This document shows positions 12,858 through 64,000 of a DNA stretch of 64,000 nucleotides, piece by piece. The notes below the pieces were generated by a model. It ran no database searches. It was not told the DNA's origin and worked only from the letters and a program-made list of their open reading frames with translations. How positions within the stretch are numbered: position 1 is the stretch's first letter; each line of letters begins with the position of its first letter. The stretch is from Glandiceps talaboti (Eukaryota > Hemichordata > Enteropneusta > Spengelidae): assembly GCF_964340395.1 (NCBI RefSeq), contig NC_135554.1, positions 7,026,975-7,090,974 on the forward strand, in the 5' to 3' direction. Position numbers and translations under genes: made by a program.

Positions 12858-13457
12858 CTATGACATCGGTGGAACTACCAGCTGTGAAACAGTGTCAACA
12901 CATCTATCATAAAAGTTCTTAACATGGGGATGGGTTGGAATAACACCAGGGAGATTTCTAAGATCACAAGGACTTGCAGCTCTTGTGTATGCAGTATATG
13001 TTTGACCAGGTGAAAACATTGATATATCACATATTTCTAAATTAGTAAGTGTAGACCCTTGACTCTTGTGAATTGAAGATGCGAAACCCAACTGTAAAGG
13101 GATTTGTAGACGTTTGGCAAGTGCCCTACCAGATTCATCTAAAATGGAAAAATGCTTTCTTCTCACCATGACTGCCCTTGCATCTTCAAAAGTACCTTCG
13201 GTAATCCACTGACAAAATCTTTCCCGTAACTCTGGAGACCATTAGATAGCAAACCATCCATTTATATTATACATATTAGTGAGTAGAATAACCGATCGTC
13301 CTTTCTTCAATATCAGTTTATGATCAGCCTGTACCTTCCTATTCAAGAGACCATCCCTCTCACTATCTCTAACAGTGAAGGCGTGAGGTTCACCACTTAA
13401 ACCATCTAGTCTAGCATCATTGTACACAGAAACATCCCTACATCTTGGATACAGCAT
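12858..13457 (-). pseudogene. Pif1-type helicase C-terminal remains
   Basis: The minus strand carries LYPRCRDVSVYNDARL and KGRSVILLTNMYNINGW (13457-13242), then after a stop and frameshift KRLQIPLQLGFASSIHKSQG and FSPGQTYTAYTRA (13169-12858). These match the last motifs of Pif1/RecD-like helicases, including the QxPLxLxxAxxIHKSQG and the 'PGQxYxAxSRxxS' arginine motifs. Such helicases occur in Helitrons and a few other large DNA transposons; no Rep/HUH domain was seen here. The N-terminal ATPase half is missing. Confidence 0.6.
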
Positions 13458-13796
13458 AATATTCCAGGGACCAGGTCAATGTGTTGAGAAATTCAATAGT
13501 ACCTTTGGTGTACCTTGTTGAACAATAATATAGTACTAGTACCCAAACAACAACAACAACAACAATGGCAACAACAACAACTGATGTAACTATTTAATTG
13601 GTTCTGCCAAGTGTGGTTATTTAATCTGTAGGCAACCTCCTTGAAACAGAATAAATATTACGGCAGGCAGCAAACAGCACCAACAGGGGTTTAAATTTTC
13701 CATGACGCCCCTGGCCTTTGTCATCAATTGCAATGCAGTTGTGTTTGTACATTCCACAACACTGTTTATAATAAGTTCAATATTTTTTTAAACAAC

Positions 13797-14147
13797 TTAT
13801 GATGTAGAAATGGTGAAGATGAAGATCAATTGAAATTGCTTCCTTGTATGTCTTCGTGATGTTGTCTCTAAGGAGCTTTGCATATTGTTGTTTTTCAACT
13901 TGTTAGAAGTTTCGTGTCTTATCCGCGGGAATAAACATCTTGTCAGGTTTTTTTTGATATGTTGGATGTCAGATTCTAACTTCTTCTGGAAGTCGTTATT
14001 TACCTTTCTAAATTTGATGTTTTCAATCATCTTTAGCATGTCTTCCTCGAAAGATATCATGTCAGTAATCTGTGGCGGACACTTTCTAGTTTTGAAACCA
14101 AATTTTCCTTCTCTCGGTAGATTGTCATCGCCGTTTTCTCCTTTCAA
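13797..14147 (-). pseudogene. Penelope-like element, N-terminal part of the RT protein
   Basis: The minus-strand frame reads GKFGFKTRKCPPQITDM, then NIKFRKVNNDFQKKLESDI, which is the conserved region just before the RT of Penelope-like elements. It then shifts frame to KMFIPADKTRNF and QQYAKLLRDNITKTYKEAI, the next conserved blocks. One frameshift near the T run 13947-13954 and one stop break it, and the sequence ends before the catalytic RT motifs. Confidence 0.65.
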
Positions 14148-14370
14148 AAAATGAAAGACTTTCCACCTTATCGATCATATGCTAGATAACGGATTCCACC
14201 TTTTCCATGAGACGTTTTGTATGCATTCTTAGATGGTATAGAAATGTTCTTCAGAGAGTACTTGAATCTAACTTGTTCCATATCTTGCATATTCAGCAAA
14301 GTCATAAACTGAAGGAAAAGCGCTCAATACTGAGAACTAGAGCTGTATTTACACAAAATACACAAGTTTT

Positions 14371-14425
14371 AGTTCGGAGCCGTTACAGAGTTTCACGCTT
14401 GAATGCGATCTTCAGATGACTAACT
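14371..14425 (-). ncRNA. candidate hammerhead ribozyme of a Penelope-like element
   Basis: On the minus strand CTGAAGA (14415-14409) is followed by a stem II hairpin CGC-ATTCAA-GCG and GAAA (14394-14391). Next is a minimal stem III (AC, loop TCT, GT) and H17 = A at 14384. The two arms pair as stem I with one mismatch and a bulge (ACGGCT with AGTCAT, AACT with AGTT). Core residues CUGANGA, GAAA and UH are intact; the base pair next to the core in stem II is a U-U mismatch. Short stem III type I hammerheads are known from Penelope-like elements, and this one lies exactly between a 3' end and a following 5' end of such an element. Confidence 0.6.
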
Positions 14426-14585
14426 GAAATTCAAGTGATAGAATTCGAACTCGCAGAAGAACTGGTACCCGGATGTGATGCGCGTTGAGGAGTGACATGG
14501 TGGAATGATAGAATGTATTTGTTTTGATGGCGGCCCTATGAAATCAGTTCTGATCGTTTATTGAGGAGCCCCAATTTGTTCACAC

Positions 14586-15407
14586 TTATGATAAACATCT
14601 TCTCTGACACAGGTTGCACCTTTTTGTTGCGTTAGAGTAGGCGGCTGCATGGGCAAAGATAGCCCAGTTGATGGAATACTGGTGGCCCGACTCCTTTATT
14701 TTCCAGACACACTTTGAAAGTTCTGTACAATTTCCATATTTGTTATTGGCGAAAGAACACTTGTGGTTGCCGTAACGCGTTTTGAAGCTGTTTTCTGTTG
14801 AGCCAATGTAGAATTTGGTATCTCTGTTGTTTATTTTGACCTGGGCGCTGTAGACGATATTGTCTGATTGGCATTTCCCATCAAGCAGGCAAGTTGATTT
14901 ATCACGACAGTTGCATGTCCCTATTGGAGCTTCGTTTCGGTGTTTAAGGATCATATTATTGTGAGCTTTGATAATGGAAGCCATGTTATTCATACAACTG
15001 TAGCTCACTTTCACGTTCCCCTTGTTGAAAATTTTATGTAACTTGTGGTCCTTAGGGAAGTGATGCCCAAGAAGTTGGAGGAAAATTCTCCCGATGTTAT
15101 GGCTTACATTTTGACATACGTTGTCGACGAAGAGATTTCTTCTAATTTCATCGATGTAGATACTTGGTTGTCTTCTTTTATAGAATGCTATGTGCTGCAA
15201 GATGTTGTCAGTAACGGTTGTGCGTTCACGTAGTGGCGGTGTAGTCGTCGCAAGTTCACCGGTTGTCACATATCGATGACAAATATTGTACACCGTTGTT
15301 TTAGGCACCTCGATAGCTGACGCAATTTCACTGTATGGAAGTCCTTGTATGTGGCGATCCAAAATACTTTTTCGAACAGAAAATGGCATTGAAAATTCTT
15401 TTTCCAT
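14586..15407 (-). CDS. chimeric ORF: Tc1-like helix-turn-helix plus Penelope GIY-YIG endonuclease
   Basis: One uninterrupted 273-residue frame. Residues 1-98 are a Tc1/IS630-type DNA-binding region: SVRKSILDRHIQGLPYSEIA, then VPKTTVYNICHRY, then a second winged-helix-like part. From about residue 103 it is the C-terminal end of a Penelope-like protein: FNKGNVKVSYSCMNNM, the cysteine motif CNCRDKSTCLLDGKC, then a GIY-YIG nuclease with IVYSAQV, FYIG, R211, the E of NCTELSK and RCNLC. Penelope copies are often 5'-truncated, so insertion of such a copy into a Tc1-like element would create this fusion. Whether it is expressed is unknown. Confidence 0.7.
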   Translation of the reverse strand: MEKEFSMPFSVRKSILDRHIQGLPYSEIASAIEVPKTTVYNICHRYVTTGELATTTPPLRERTTVTDNILQHIAFYKRRQPSIYIDEIRRNLFVDNVCQNVSHNIGRIFLQLLGHHFPKDHKLHKIFNKGNVKVSYSCMNNMASIIKAHNNMILKHRNEAPIGTCNCRDKSTCLLDGKCQSDNIVYSAQVKINNRDTKFYIGSTENSFKTRYGNHKCSFANNKYGNCTELSKCVWKIKESGHQYSINWAIFAHAAAYSNATKRCNLCQRRCLS

Positions 15408-17107
15408 CGTGTTTGTGGCAAGTTTCCACGTCAGCGCGCCGATCCAAAGTTCGTTACTCTTTTACTCTCGTCGACGAATCGAATAAACGAATTTGCACGC
15501 TTTCTAGCATGTTTCTTGGTATCCATATATATGTTGTTGACATGATGATAGCGTCGGTAACTTTATTATTATGTCTACTGAGGAAGTTTTGCATCAACAT
15601 AGGAACATTTCATAGGAACATTTGTATCAACTCATGAACATTTCTTATCAACATATGCAATTTTACATGGGAGTATATTGATGAGTTCATGGACTTGCGC
15701 AATATTCACATGAAGTTGGTCGTTCAAAGTCTGGGTGGATCGAGTGTAAGGTGTTTGCAGCCGCTTTTAAAACATTTTAACCCCAAAATACATTTCAAGA
15801 ACATGTCTAGCAAAAGAGCAATAGGCAATGTGAGTATTTTGAATAAACTTTAAATTTTAGATAATTTAGTACATGTATTGATGCAAAAGACGTGCATGTG
15901 TCATTTAAAGCTTGATGCTGAAATTATAAGCTAAATGGTTAATTAGCATATGTTAATATAATTAATTTTCCAATTTATATGGTACATATGTATTGTAGCT
16001 ATAGTTCAGAATTTGCATTCCAACGGTGTGTGGCGGCCCAAAAATCTATGATTTTGCCCTTGCGGGAAAATTCAGTTTAAATCTGCAGTTTCGCATGGTT
16101 AATCTTTAAGACAATTAAAAAACAATGCGAAACGCCATCAACGTTAACGAAATCCTTATTTGTAACTCAATAAATACCATAACGTTAAATGTGTGTAAAA
16201 TGTTTGTTATTGTACATACAGTAACAAGTATTTTAAAAACATTTTTTTTAAAGTCTTAAGTCTTTTAAAGTAGCAAACAAGGATTTAGTCTATGTTGTTT
16301 CACAAGTGTAACATCACAGGAGAGTTGCTTATGGATTAAAAATCCAAAATTATTAATAATTTGCCATCCATATGGCCACTTTCAAGCCTACTTGGTAGAT
16401 CTACATACTAAAAGGAATACCTTCTTTATAAAATATTATCATAGGTTTCAATATCGGCTGTGCACAACGCCCCTGGCGCCTTTTCAGTAATATGTTTTCA
16501 CTCACTATGTTATCCATTCGCAGGTGAGGCGATGACCTGTTTACTTACAAATCAACACCCACATCTTTAAAATATTCTGTACATCTAATTGTGTAAGTAC
16601 GTATGAGCATACCCTTTCACAACAATATTTCAGATGTAAAAGTAGTATTGGTAATCACGCAAAAGGATACCACTTCCTATTAAATTATAAGCAAAAAAGA
16701 CGATAAATACATGACATGTTTTCCTGTATGTGATCGTTACGACCACAATACATACAATAATATAAATTCGAAATTCAATATACTACCTGTGGATATATGA
16801 AAATACCATATTCTGTACTCATTCCTGTGCACTCAGATCAGTGCAACATTATCGAGTCTCTTAGCCTTCGGAATCATGTCCAAAATAGATTTAAGTTCCA
16901 TTAAAGTCGACGTCGCAAATTATCAAAGAAATGCTACTGAAGAGAGAGTCCATTATTTTTTACATACTGTCGACAACACAAAGACTATCTCTTCGTTGAT
17001 TCGCCTTCTGATTATGTACCTGTGTAACACACGTTTCCGTTACGTTAGACATCTGCAGACATAGTAGAGACGTGTCAAATTTCCTTGTAATCAGCCAAGG
17101 CTCTGAT
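15408..17107. other. upstream region of the large receptor gene
   Basis: No coding region or RNA seen. A segment near 16040-16080 (cccttgcgggaaaattcagtttaaat) is the tail of the dispersed repeat described at 29.8 kb. The promoter of the gene starting at 17108 should lie here, but I cannot place a TATA box or start site with confidence. Confidence 0.4.
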
Positions 17108-59088
<41,981 letters not shown>

Positions 59089-59090
<2 letters not shown>

Positions 59091-59094
59091 TAAA
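59089..59094 (+). terminator. polyadenylation signal overlapping the stop
   Basis: AATAAA formed by the tandem TAA codons; another AATAAA lies at 59189-59194 and is the more usual distance for the receptor mRNA end. Confidence 0.4.
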
Positions 59095-59194
59095 CACATC
59101 TCCCGAGAGTTAGTGGTGATAGTGAACATACTTCACAGACAGATCAACATTAAGACGCTTTTAAAGTCCCATCAAGATCATATACACAAATAAA

Positions 59195-60205
59195 GAATCT
59201 AAGTGTGATTGATAAAACTAATCAGGAGAGTGTTTATACTAATGGTAATACAAAATAAGTACTCATTGCGATACCGTTAAGTGTATCTACAGGTTTTGAC
59301 TGGAAAATAGGACTTTGAGACTTGAACAAATCGAAGGAACAGAATTTGACAAAAGTGATATTATAATCATTTGTATCTAGAATTGCATCTTATTATTAAA
59401 TAATAAACTATATAGTTAGGATTGGGGACATCGCGGAGGTAAAGTTTGGCCTCACAATCTGAATACTTTACTCTAATTATTTATTCCTCCGAATCTGCAA
59501 GATGTGAAATTAAAATGATTGAACAAAATGCTCAGCAAACCAATATAGAGTAGTAACAACTGGAGTCAGTGATGTACTCACAGTATGAAGACAATTGGAA
59601 GATACGTAAAAGGCATGCCATAACTCTTTAAGATAAGACTGGAAACGTACCGAATATTTAAAACATTGGAAATGCGACAGTTAAATGACTTTGCTACGTG
59701 TGACAGGCGATAGAAATCATCACCGTGTCGGAAAACACTGACACGAATTTGAAAAAGAGTATGGGGAACAAAAAGGACAAAAAAGAGAAACTTTTGTACT
59801 AAGAGAAGGACGAAGCAGATTCTCGAAAAAAATGCATGTTTAATAGGATCCTACGATGGACATATAAATACGATACATTGTTTACTCGTGACTGTCACAA
59901 CTCATTAAATTTTATGATATGTCCTGAATCGTTCATTTTTTTGTTCATGACTATAGTACACTGTATTAACCATAAGTGGTGAGCTAACTTCTCGGTTTAA
60001 TTATGTAACAGTGTTTTGTTTTTCGTTTGATAACTTAGATTATATTAGATTACTTATTGACCAATGCGACTATAAAATCGAAAAGGAATATATCTTGGTG
60101 TTGCTAAAATGATCAACAGCACATGACAAATACAGCATGATACACAGATAGAGTGCATACAATGCAATAATACAATACGATAAAATACTGTACAATAAGA
60201 TAGAA
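59195..60205. other. no gene recognised
   Basis: AT-rich, with short lysine-rich ORF pieces near 59760-59830 that I cannot assign. Confidence 0.4.
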
Positions 60206-60209
60206 ATAT

Positions 60210-60815
60210 ATAATAATCACAACTCTTATGATAAGTGATTGCTCTCGGATAAAAGCTATTCTTAAAACGTGTAGTTTTGGTTCTAAGACATCTGAAACGT
60301 TTCCCAGAGGGGAGTAATTTAAAAAGGCTGTTTGTTGGGTTAGAAGCGTCATCAATGATATTTATACATTTACCAGATAAACGTGCATGATACAATGACT
60401 CAATGGAAGGTAAACCTGTGTTTAAAGTTATCGATTCAGACAGCCTGTAGCCCATGGCCAGCTGGACATGCTGGGGCTTAAAGAAGGCTAAGACCCACAA
60501 AGAAATTGAAATATCAATTTTCAGTGAACAGAGTTTGTCTGTGGAATTATCGTGTTAAAGGCCGAGCTGTAATCTATAAAAAGGACTCTTGCATATGTGC
60601 ATGGTGACTCTAGATGTTGAAGTATAAAGTGCAGGGCTAATGCAACATCATCATCAACAGACCTATTTGTATGATATGCAAATTGAAATTGATCGAGTGA
60701 TGAGTTAGTGAATGACTTAAGATATTTCAGAATTAACCTTTCAAACACTTTCATGAAACTGATGTTAACGCTACAGGTCTGAAATCATTAAAACAGGAGA
60801 TTTTACTTACTCATT
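60210..60815 (-). pseudogene. non-LTR retrotransposon with internal deletion
   Basis: The minus strand reads CFNDFRPVALTSV, then MKVFERLILKYLKS, LDQFQFAYHTNRSVDDDVAL and ARVLFIDYSSAFNTI. After a frame change come PQHVQLAMGYRLSESITLNTG (60477 to about 60415), directly continued by LPSIESLYHARLSGK and LLPSGKRFRCLRTKTTRF. These are the first RT blocks joined to the extreme C-terminal end of one LINE protein. The catalytic YADD block and thumb are missing between them, so the element is dead. Confidence 0.75.
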
Positions 60816-61064
60816 TTATAAACTAAAATTATTGTATGTCTGTGTTACATTGGACGTTCGTATGTGTAGAAATATTGATGATGCTTTAAAGTTTAGTGCA
60901 GTTATTGTTTTTTGACGTTTTAAGTGAGTTTAGTGAATTGAACAGATTTCCATTAATGTGTGCTGACATACTGTACGTAATTATGATGTTAGATTTGTTA
61001 GCGTTCATTTAAGGATGAATATTCGAACTATGTGTATACAGTAGCTAAGCATAAATGTGTTGAA

Positions 61065-61510
61065 TTACAACAATGTTCGACCAACTGTACCTATTAGCCT
61101 GTCTACGGCAGTGCTAAAACTATCTACGTACAGCAATTTCCTCTATTGATCACACTTGTGTAATCGTTCACTCCCTGATGTTTAATTGTAAACAAATTGT
61201 TGATAAGACTAAGGCTAGGCTGGCTAGTCACTACACAGATACAATGACACACTTACATTCACTCACTTCAGACGGTAAATAAATACCTTCATACACAATT
61301 TTACAACTTTGTTCATTATATCAGATTAGATATCCCACAGTGTCGCTATCCTAAACATGCTACTTAAAACTCCACCGGTGACATGTACACTAATAAAATA
61401 TCAGGGAGTGAAAATCGCAGTATGATCAATTGAGAAACTTGCTGCTAGTAGGTAGTTTTAGTACAGTTTGAGACAGGCTAAGATGTACAGTTGGTCGAAC
61501 ATTGTTGTAA
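61065..61510. mobile_element. 446-bp foldback element
   Basis: Arms at 61065-61179 and 61400-61510 are imperfect reverse complements, both starting TTACAACAATGTTCGACCAA and ending at CACTCCCTGAT. The loop of about 220 bases has no ORF. Long inverted ends on a short body indicate a nonautonomous foldback/MITE-type element. No clear target-site duplication is seen. Confidence 0.8.
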
Positions 61511-62250
61511 CATGAATATTGGTATGGCTTTGATATGCCTCGATATTTAATGCTAGCATTTACTTTGTTTGTGATCTGCCGTAGTCGGTATGTTTATACT
61601 CAAATGTGAGTGAACATCAGTGATGTATCCTGACATGAATTGTGGTTATGAAATGTTGTTTGATATTGGACTTGGTTTTCTTAATTTACCAAATTTCTGT
61701 CATCGCATTAATCATCAGTAACGGTGTAGATATCGTATATTAATGTCTGTTTCTATTCATACTATAAATCAATCAGTGAATATTACTGAATCCGTTGACA
61801 TTGTTCAAGTACATGAAACTGAAAGGCAACCTCGTTTATGTCAAAGCATTGAGTGAATATTTTATTTCGTGTTATGTACATTTTGATATTTACCTCGATA
61901 TTACAGCTTTCCATCTTCTTCTGTACATTTTTTTGTTTTGTTGTTATTTGATAAAGTAGTATGACGTCATTCTTGATTCATCATATTTGTGATATTCAAT
62001 ATTTGTGTATTTTCTATTTGCGAGATTTTCATAGTTTTCATTTTATTGTGGGTTTATTTATATGGTATAGTGTGGGTTTGTGAGTTTGACTTTTAGAATT
62101 TTGATGTTTTATAGGGAACGAAACACGATGGGTTTTAAAAGGTATAATTTTTTTCAGGGCATTTTTCTGATTGCTTATACAGGTTTAGTTGAGTTTACAA
62201 TGATACAACGTTTTTCAACGTTTCTTCCTGATGGGTTATTCAAGTTTTAG
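61511..62250. other. no gene recognised
   Basis: T-rich sequence without supported features. Confidence 0.5.
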
Positions 62251-62261
62251 TTGGGTTTACA

Positions 62262-62410
62262 GTAATAAATCGAAGAGAACTGGAGAAAAGAGAAGCAAAG
62301 CAACTTCTGAAAAAAAGTGAAGATTAAGAAACTTGAGGAAAATAAGGAAAGATGTCGAAAAAGACAGGAAGCTGAGCCGGAAGAGGAGATGAGATCATCG
62401 ATCATCTAGA
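62262..62410 (+). pseudogene. charged coiled-coil-like fragment
   Basis: After a TTTACAG acceptor-like site two frames give NRRELEKREAKQLLKK and, after one base shift, KKLEENKERCRKRQEAEPEE and a stop. It looks like a piece of a charged helix, too short to identify. Confidence 0.2.
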
Positions 62411-63240
62411 CCTGTTAGTTTCCTTAATCTTCAGTAAAATACCACTCCTTAACTTAACTTGTGACATACTGATGTCATGGGTTGATTAATCTGGCTTCAA
62501 TGTTGCAATAAGAACGTTATGCAATTATATGAATGATGCATTGTATATGATTAAATCGTATAGTAGCCACTAAAGAATAATCCTATGAATTTCGTAAAAT
62601 AATCTCACAGAAACTGTTTTTAATTAACTCGACGAAACATTTATTTAAAAACAAAACAAAGAATACTAGGTATATACCGTTGAGAGCGATTTTTTAATTG
62701 TACACTTTTCATATTCCTCTTGATTTCCGAATCTTAGTAAATATAACCACAAATACGGTGTATTTACTTTTAACTTGCTTACACGCATTCTCGCAAGCCA
62801 GGGCACATATTTCCTGCTGAAGCCACGAAATATTATTGGGTGGTGCGCATGACGGAACTAACATACTCTTCTTTCGACAGGTTCATGCCGAAATCTACCG
62901 TTTTAGATAGGGAGAGGCAGCACACCTGAACGAGGTAGCGCCATAAGCAAACGTTGACTCCTAGAGAGATTTTACAACATACTTTTCAGGTTTATAATTC
63001 AGTTTTGAACTGTAGATAAGTGCATAACTTTGACTTTGTACTAACATCTTGCTGCAATTGACGTCAAATGATGTTTCATGAAACCATCTCCCCTCCACTG
63101 TCTATGATGAAACCAATATCTGTAAAGAGTTCAAAAATTGTACATAATCAATTCAAATGACCAATTTTGACTATTCAACACAAAGTCCCGTGGAATGGCA
63201 AAATCTTTCTGGTTAGTCTGTTCTGTTCTAAAGGATGCTT
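62411..63240. other. no gene recognised
   Basis: No supported coding region or RNA. Confidence 0.45.
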
Positions 63241-63248
63241 ATTGACAA

Positions 63249-64000
<752 letters not shown>

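Noticed and set aside
13885-14154. 89-codon plus-strand ORF
   Set aside because: It is the complement of the Penelope-like coding sequence on the minus strand.

Overview
The window is AT-rich nuclear DNA from an invertebrate animal, probably marine. The grounds are GT-AG introns in protein-coding genes, long introns full of microsatellites, and a wide mix of animal transposable elements: Penelope-like, CR1-like and other non-LTR retrotransposons, P-element-like and cut-and-paste relatives, and MITEs. I cannot fix the phylum from sequence alone. No rRNA, tRNA or CRISPR was recognised.

From 1 to about 16 kb is a transposon-rich block. It holds a decayed P-element-like fragment (about 1.94-2.39 kb). 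Next comes an intact three-exon plus-strand gene for a transposase-like protein of the DUF7869-type family (4147-8075), bracketed by a perfect 26-base inverted repeat at 3743 and 8935. On the minus strand are broken transposon genes (9.95-11.27 kb) with a coding minisatellite (11.46-11.75 kb), Pif1-type helicase remains (12.86-13.46 kb), and a Penelope-like element. The Penelope remains are a 3' end fused to a Tc1-like helix-turn-helix, a candidate hammerhead ribozyme, and the 5' end of a second copy, in head-to-tail order.

From 17.1 to 59.1 kb lies one very large plus-strand gene, reconstructed here as 29 exons whose reading phases agree throughout apart from one uncertain donor after the CUB exon. 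It encodes a predicted receptor of about 2,070 residues. The order is signal peptide, fucolectin-like F5/8C domain, kringle, EGF, Link, discoidin F5/8C, PAN/apple, CUB, C-type lectin, seven LDLa modules, leucine-rich repeats, a rhodopsin-class seven-helix domain of the LGR/relaxin-receptor type, and a long acidic Ser/Thr-rich tail. LDLa-LRR-7TM receptors are known (RXFP1/2, the snail receptor GRL101). The eight preceding adhesive or carbohydrate-binding modules are the most novel feature of the window. Nearly all ectodomain exons are phase 1-1 cassettes, and the core LRR exons are 72-base phase 2-2 units.

The introns of this gene carry retrotransposon debris (18.5-19.3, 20.05-21.09 and 28.4-28.9 kb), a dispersed repeat family in both orientations, tandem repeats at 23 and 46 kb, a 143-bp MITE with a 9-bp target duplication, and many microsatellites. 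One (CT)n tract serves as the pyrimidine tract of exon 3. Beyond 59.1 kb are an internally deleted non-LTR retrotransposon (minus, 60.2-60.8 kb), a 446-bp foldback element (61.07-61.51 kb) and otherwise empty sequence.
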